Positions 45,301 through 51,300 of a stretch of 64,000 nucleotides of DNA are shown piece after piece (position 1 is the first letter of the stretch; the number at the start of each line of letters is the position of its first letter). Under the pieces are notes generated by a model, which worked only from the letters and a program-made list of their open reading frames with translations, made no database searches and had not been told where the DNA came from. This DNA comes from Antedon bifida (taxonomy: Eukaryota; Echinodermata; Crinoidea; Comatulida; Antedonidae), in NCBI GenBank assembly GCA_963402885.1, contig OY727100.1, positions 23,035,665 through 23,099,664 of the forward strand, in the 5' to 3' direction. The position numbers and the translations under genes were made by a program.

Positions 45301-48300
45301 ATGAGTCTGTATGTAAATGAGTTTGTATGTAAATGAGTTTTATGTATATGAGTTTGTATGTAAATGAGTTTGTATGTAAATGAGTTTGTATGTAAATGAG
45401 TTTGTATGTATATGAGTTTGTATGTTAATGAGTTTGTATGTAAATGAGTTTGTATGTAAATGAGTTTGTATGTATATATGAGTTTGTATGTATATATGAG
45501 TTTGTATGTATATATGAGTTTGTATGTAAATGAGTTTGTATGTAAATGAGTTTGTATGTAAATTAGTTTGATGAACCTCCTGTTAAGATAAAAAGAACAT
45601 TCACCTTCAGGGCATGGTGAAGGTTCAATCATGCGTGTTACAGGGCACTCGTGACCTAGGTCACATGGTGTACATGACTCGCTCGCATTTCTTGCATACG
45701 TTCCTTCATTGCAAATTGTTATACTTCCCCCTGAACATGCATAACCACCTAGACATGCATCACATTCTGTTGCTCCAGCAACGCTATAGTAACCAGCCTC
45801 ACAAGCTGTCTGATTGGTCAGTGAGCAATAGTAACCTGCATCGCATTCTGTGCAACCACTAGCCCCTGAACCTGAATACCAGCCTATATACATGTATACC
45901 ACACATTATTATATAAATTGGTTAGTAGAAATATGGAAAATAGATTAGGTTAAATATCTGAAAAATAATTTATTTTTAATTATGAAAATGTTTACATTAG
46001 CGCTGTAATGAAGAAAAACATTAGCCTGTATGTCATTGTTTATTATATAAAATGTTTTATAAACATTACCTGTTTGACATAGTATAGGTGAGGTCATCAT
46101 GTCCACAGGACATTCATAACCAGCGTCACAAGGAACACAAGTATCACTTCCATTGATGGCATAAGTTCCAGCTAAGCATAGTGAGAAGCCAGCTCCTCCA
46201 GGACATTGGTATCCACCAGGGCATGCGTCACAAGATGTTGCCCCTTCAAAGCTGTAGTAGCCAGCTGGACAAGCTGTTTGGACTGTTGCCGTGCACTCAA
46301 ATCCTGCTGTACATATTGTGCATTCTTCAGACCCAGGTCCTGAGTAGTGGCCTAAAGTGGTTTTAATGAAAAACACAAGTCGATAAACAATCTCAATTAC
46401 TTTTATAGCTGTAATTCTTACTGACACTAAAGGAATTCTTAACCATTAACTGTTAGCACTTTCTATCTTGATAACCAATCATGATCGGCGAAGCAGGATC
46501 AAGCTATCCAGATCAGGTTGCGGTAGATATGGTTAGCTCCTGATCTTAATTATAGTCTAAAGCTCTGGCTACACTATCAAACTTTATCAAACTAGTTTGA
46601 TAGTAGACAGAGGTTAATAGTGTAAACTAGGCCAGTTACAGCTGTCTGGCCATGGAAAAGAGAACCACAAGATTAGAATGGAAGCTACAGTGTAACTATA
46701 TTTCAATAATATTTTACAAACCTTTATCACAAGCTGTGCATGTGATTGCATCTCCAGGACTGAATTGACCGGCTGGACATTCTACAGGTGTTACACTCGG
46801 GTCAGAGCATTCATGACCAGTTGGGCAAGATTCACAGTCAGTCTGATTGGTTTGATTCTGATAGGTTCCATCTGGACATGCTATAGGTTCAGACATCCCA
46901 GTAGATGGACATTTGTAACCTGTGGCAGAATACAAATTTAAGTTATAATATTAATAACTTTATTCAATCCATACGCTATCATCATACCATACAATTAACT
47001 TGCAGTAGTTTATTATACAATTAGATTTTATGAATAGGAAAACCAGAGGGCCAGAAGAGGGAAATATAATTTTACTTTGTTTAAATTTATATTTATGGAT
47101 ATTGCTAAAGATAACGATTAGTAAATCAATTCAATATCCTTCTCAAAGGTGGCAATCCTGTTTACAAGACAAACATATACACAAGATGCTCTACATAAAC
47201 AAAGCACAGTACAGAATCTTAAACAGTTTTTTATTATTCAAACAGACCTTCTGGACATGACTGACAGTCAACTGTTCCATTGTAAGCATAGGTACCTGCT
47301 ACACATTCATCACATCCAAGCTTATCTGAGGATGGTACCGAACCACCTGGACACATCTAAAAATATAAGTAATTTGAAAAAAATTAACAACTATGAAAAT
47401 GGTGATATTGGCGCAGTGGGTTGGACTGCTGATTGCGAGTTCAAATCCAACACTTGTTGACTTGCTTGTATCCTTTAAGCAAACACTTATGTTTGCCTCT
47501 CTCTACCCAGGTGTACAAATGGAAACCTGGTAGGGTCACACACAACTAAAGCTGATTACCACTGTTACAGTAGCTATAACATTATGGAAGATGTTTCCAT
47601 ACGTGTTAACTGTTAGATCCAAAATATGACTGGGGTAATAATGTGAAGTGCTCCGAGGCCTTGTGCATTAAGCGCCATATAAAATAGATGTATTATTATT
47701 ACTTACATTACAAGTTTATTTTTAACAACAGTATAATAAACAATACTTACAAGTGGCGAATTGCTTGTATCTGCACAGTAGTAACCAGTTGGACAAGGGG
47801 TGCAAACAAGTTCCCCTGCCAATGAGTATGAGCCACTCCCACAGGTGGACGTAGAACCAGTACTGACATCACATGAGTAACCGGCAGGGCATATCGTACA
47901 TGACCCTTGACCTTCAGTGCTGTATGAACCAGCATCACAACTCTGAAGAATATTTGGGAGATCAATCAAATAATTATGATTAAAATTAAAATAATTACGA
48001 TTGAAATTAAAAATAAATTATCATTTTCCTGTGCAGAACCTTGCTTGCACATGATGATGTTTGGATTGACAATTGAAACAATTTTACATTGAATTATAAA
48101 CAACCATTCAGTCAAAACAATACAAAAAGAGTAGCCCCTCCCACCTCTACAAAAAGCCTTATTCAGACCATGTACCTATTTATTATAGGTCCAAGAGAAC
48201 AAAGCCACTGCATCTACCTTCAAACACTTCTTTTGTATAGGAAAATTCATTAAATTAAAACAACAGCAGTGATTCAGATTCTCTTTTGACTGTTTTGATT

Positions 48301-51300
48301 AAGAGAGTATTTTGATTTTTAATTCCATGAACAACAGTAAATGCGACAGTTTTCAGGAAAGATTTGAATTAATAATAATAATACAAGAATGTGTAATTCC
48401 ATTGTTCTATAATAACAAATTAATAACGGGATGTTTTGGTATGCTATTGACAACTTCCGCATATGTGTCGTTTGGACTTACTATCCTACTGGACTTCAAA
48501 ATCGAGGGAAGCACATGCCCTCAAAGAATTAACATGACATACACAGTACCTACAGTAGTTCTTAGGTCCGATCATATCATAAATGGAAAGCTCCTTATTT
48601 TAGTTACATACCTGACAGTCAACATCACTTGAAGAACCAGTGTTGATGTTGTATTCTCCTACATCACAACCAATTTTACTATATTCTTCACCAAGGCAAC
48701 TGTAATTTAATTTAAGCCAATTCATTATAATTTAAAAATAAACCTTTAATTTTAAATAATAAAATATAGGCCTATACATTCAGTATACAGTATATAATAT
48801 ATAATTATGTACCAACATATCAATGTTTGACAATGTTGTTACTTGACATGTAAACTAGATTCTATTAATTAGTTACCATTGAGTAGTTCATGTACTCAAC
48901 GTGAGGAATTAATATATTTCATACTCATGTTAATGTTTAATAAGCAATTTATTGCCTCTGTGTTTTGTGTAGTACCAAATTAAATGGTTGCTGTGAAGGA
49001 GTATGTGGTAAGCAAAACCACTATATATAATTATATGTAACATTTGTATATTCTCATAAAGAATTGACATATATTAATCTTACTGATTAATTAACTGCAG
49101 TCATAGTCAACTCCAGTCTAGTTTAATAAATAAATAAATGATCATATCGTAGATCACACCTTGCGCAATATCCATTTCAATTATTAGATTTCTATGATAT
49201 GCATGAACGAACAATTGATCACTACAACTGATATCACTTTTTATTTACCCAGACACTTAACAACTGTGTGGTTGCTTAGCAACAAAGTACAACAAATGTA
49301 AGCAATGTATTGTTAGTTTAAATGAAATGTAAATGCGTTTCAGACAGGATATATATATTGAGATTCAATATTGAACAGGCAAATAATATCAATACATTTT
49401 AATGTTTTGTGTTGGTTTATAATAACTTGTTTATGGTGTACGAGGAATCTTTTACGATTAAACTATGATATAATGTCAACAAGATTTATGGCGATTATGA
49501 TTTATCTTCAAAAATTATAATGAAATATGAATAATGGCTAGTTTAAAATTTGAAACATGCATGGTTTTCAGACTATGAATGATAAACTCTTTTCAAGTAC
49601 TCGTAACATACATAATTGGGCCACATTTTCGTAGTAATTGAGAAATACTACAAACTATGAAAAATTAATATAACTTATCCAAAAATTTAGAAAATTTTAC
49701 AATTCAGACCAATGGAAGCCTTCCTGGCAAATTTTCTACAAAACACCATGGTGGCCTTTTGTTTCATCAAGCAGTGGTGCCAAGCAATAAACACAACTTT
49801 CAAGACATAAAATCATTTTGCGCATGTTTAGAAACTAGTGCGCATATTAAAAATAATGGTTTTATGCAAAATCTACTAAAACTTTTTATCAAGATAACCG
49901 AATTTAGGTACAGCAAGAGGTGAGAACTGAAAACATGGTATCATGAATTCTAACTATGTTTGCGTTACTGTGTATGTGTCAAACAGTATACTGGGGGGAG
50001 GTTACATTTGTGATCAATATGCTATAGCGCAGACAATGGTATGGGAATTGATTGGCTATTAGAAGGACAAAGTGAGACAATAAGACAGAAGGTCATTGAC
50101 ACTTGAGAATGATTTCTTGTTTAACAAGGATTATAACATCAGGAAGATAAAAACAAAACAATTGACATAGTAAATTATTGCCACCATTTACTTGATGTTT
50201 CTAACGTTATAATAAATTTTGCACTGAGAAAGGGTTAGGGTTACACGAAAGCTATGACATTTCTATTTGATTGTTTTAAATTTTTCGCTTTGAATTAGCT
50301 TTTTGCTTATTTTATTTTGTATCTCCATTGAGATCCAGCAATTGATATACACAGCATTGTCATTTTTTCAGTAAATTGGTCATTGTTACAACAAGAAAAG
50401 TTGATATTAATTTCCACACAAATTTAAATTGAATACAGTAGGTGAGGGAACATTTTCTTCAGGATACCATTTTTGTTGTTGACATTTTATAATATTCAAA
50501 AAATTAATTTAATTACTATACATAGTATGATGAGGCTTCACATTTTGATGGGATGGGAAGCTACCAATTTCGTTTTTAATTTTGCCTAAAATTTAAGTAC
50601 ACTACTTACTAGTAGCCTGGAGGGCAGACTTGACATATCCCTGAATCATAATAAAATCCAGATGTGCAGTTAGAAACACAGTCTTCAGTACAGTTACACG
50701 TTAACGCATTTGCACCTATATCAGAAGCTAGGAAGAAAATATCAAAACATAAAACATTGAAGGATATCTCAGGGTCTTGACAACCAACTCTGGCCAAAAT
50801 GATTTATTGTCAGGGCAGAGCGTATTCCCCTTTGACAGCTAAAGTACCAGTGAGATATAAAAATTATTCTCCTTGCTTTAACTTGATCATTGGAAAATTT
50901 GATTGGAACTTTAACGCTAGTTTAGTTGTAACATTGAACGAAGTCTTAAGCTTCCCAAGGTTTACAGTGTTAAAATGATCGAAACCGCAATTTATAGGCC
51001 TACTACACTACAAACATGGCAAACCGTGCGACAAGATTTCTGTACCAAAGACGGTTCATAATAATGCACATTGTCAATTGTATGATCAACTATACAACCC
51101 CGGTAGAGGTGCGTCATTTGTACGATGTGCGTCATACCTTATTAAATACCATGACGCACCTTTGCATAAAAAATGTGGCTTTAAGTGACCATGACGCACT
51201 GTGACCTTGTTGTTTATGATATGGTGGGTGGTAAAGTGACGGACATTGACCCACCATTGATCATTGATGTGACGTACCATATAGGTTTTTTGACGCACCT

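Larger units (their letters stand above)
48700..50609 (-). other. Intron 2 of the giant gene
   Basis: A 1,910-bp AT-rich intron. It holds the X-box-like palindrome at 49271-49283 and the dispersed repeat at 50289-50382. No exon-like open segment with the module's cysteine pattern was seen on either strand. Confidence 0.6.

Noticed and set aside
45297-45570. Regular short repeats that might suggest a CRISPR array
   Set aside because: Head-to-tail 16-bp units without unique spacers, in an animal intron. It is a minisatellite.
47403-47460. Possible tRNA gene
   Set aside because: A and B boxes are present but no clover-leaf pairing could be made, and a SINE body and tail follow.
48312-48632. 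106-codon open frame on the plus strand
   Set aside because: It lies in intron 3 and runs into exon 3 of the opposite strand, with no domain or codon-use support.
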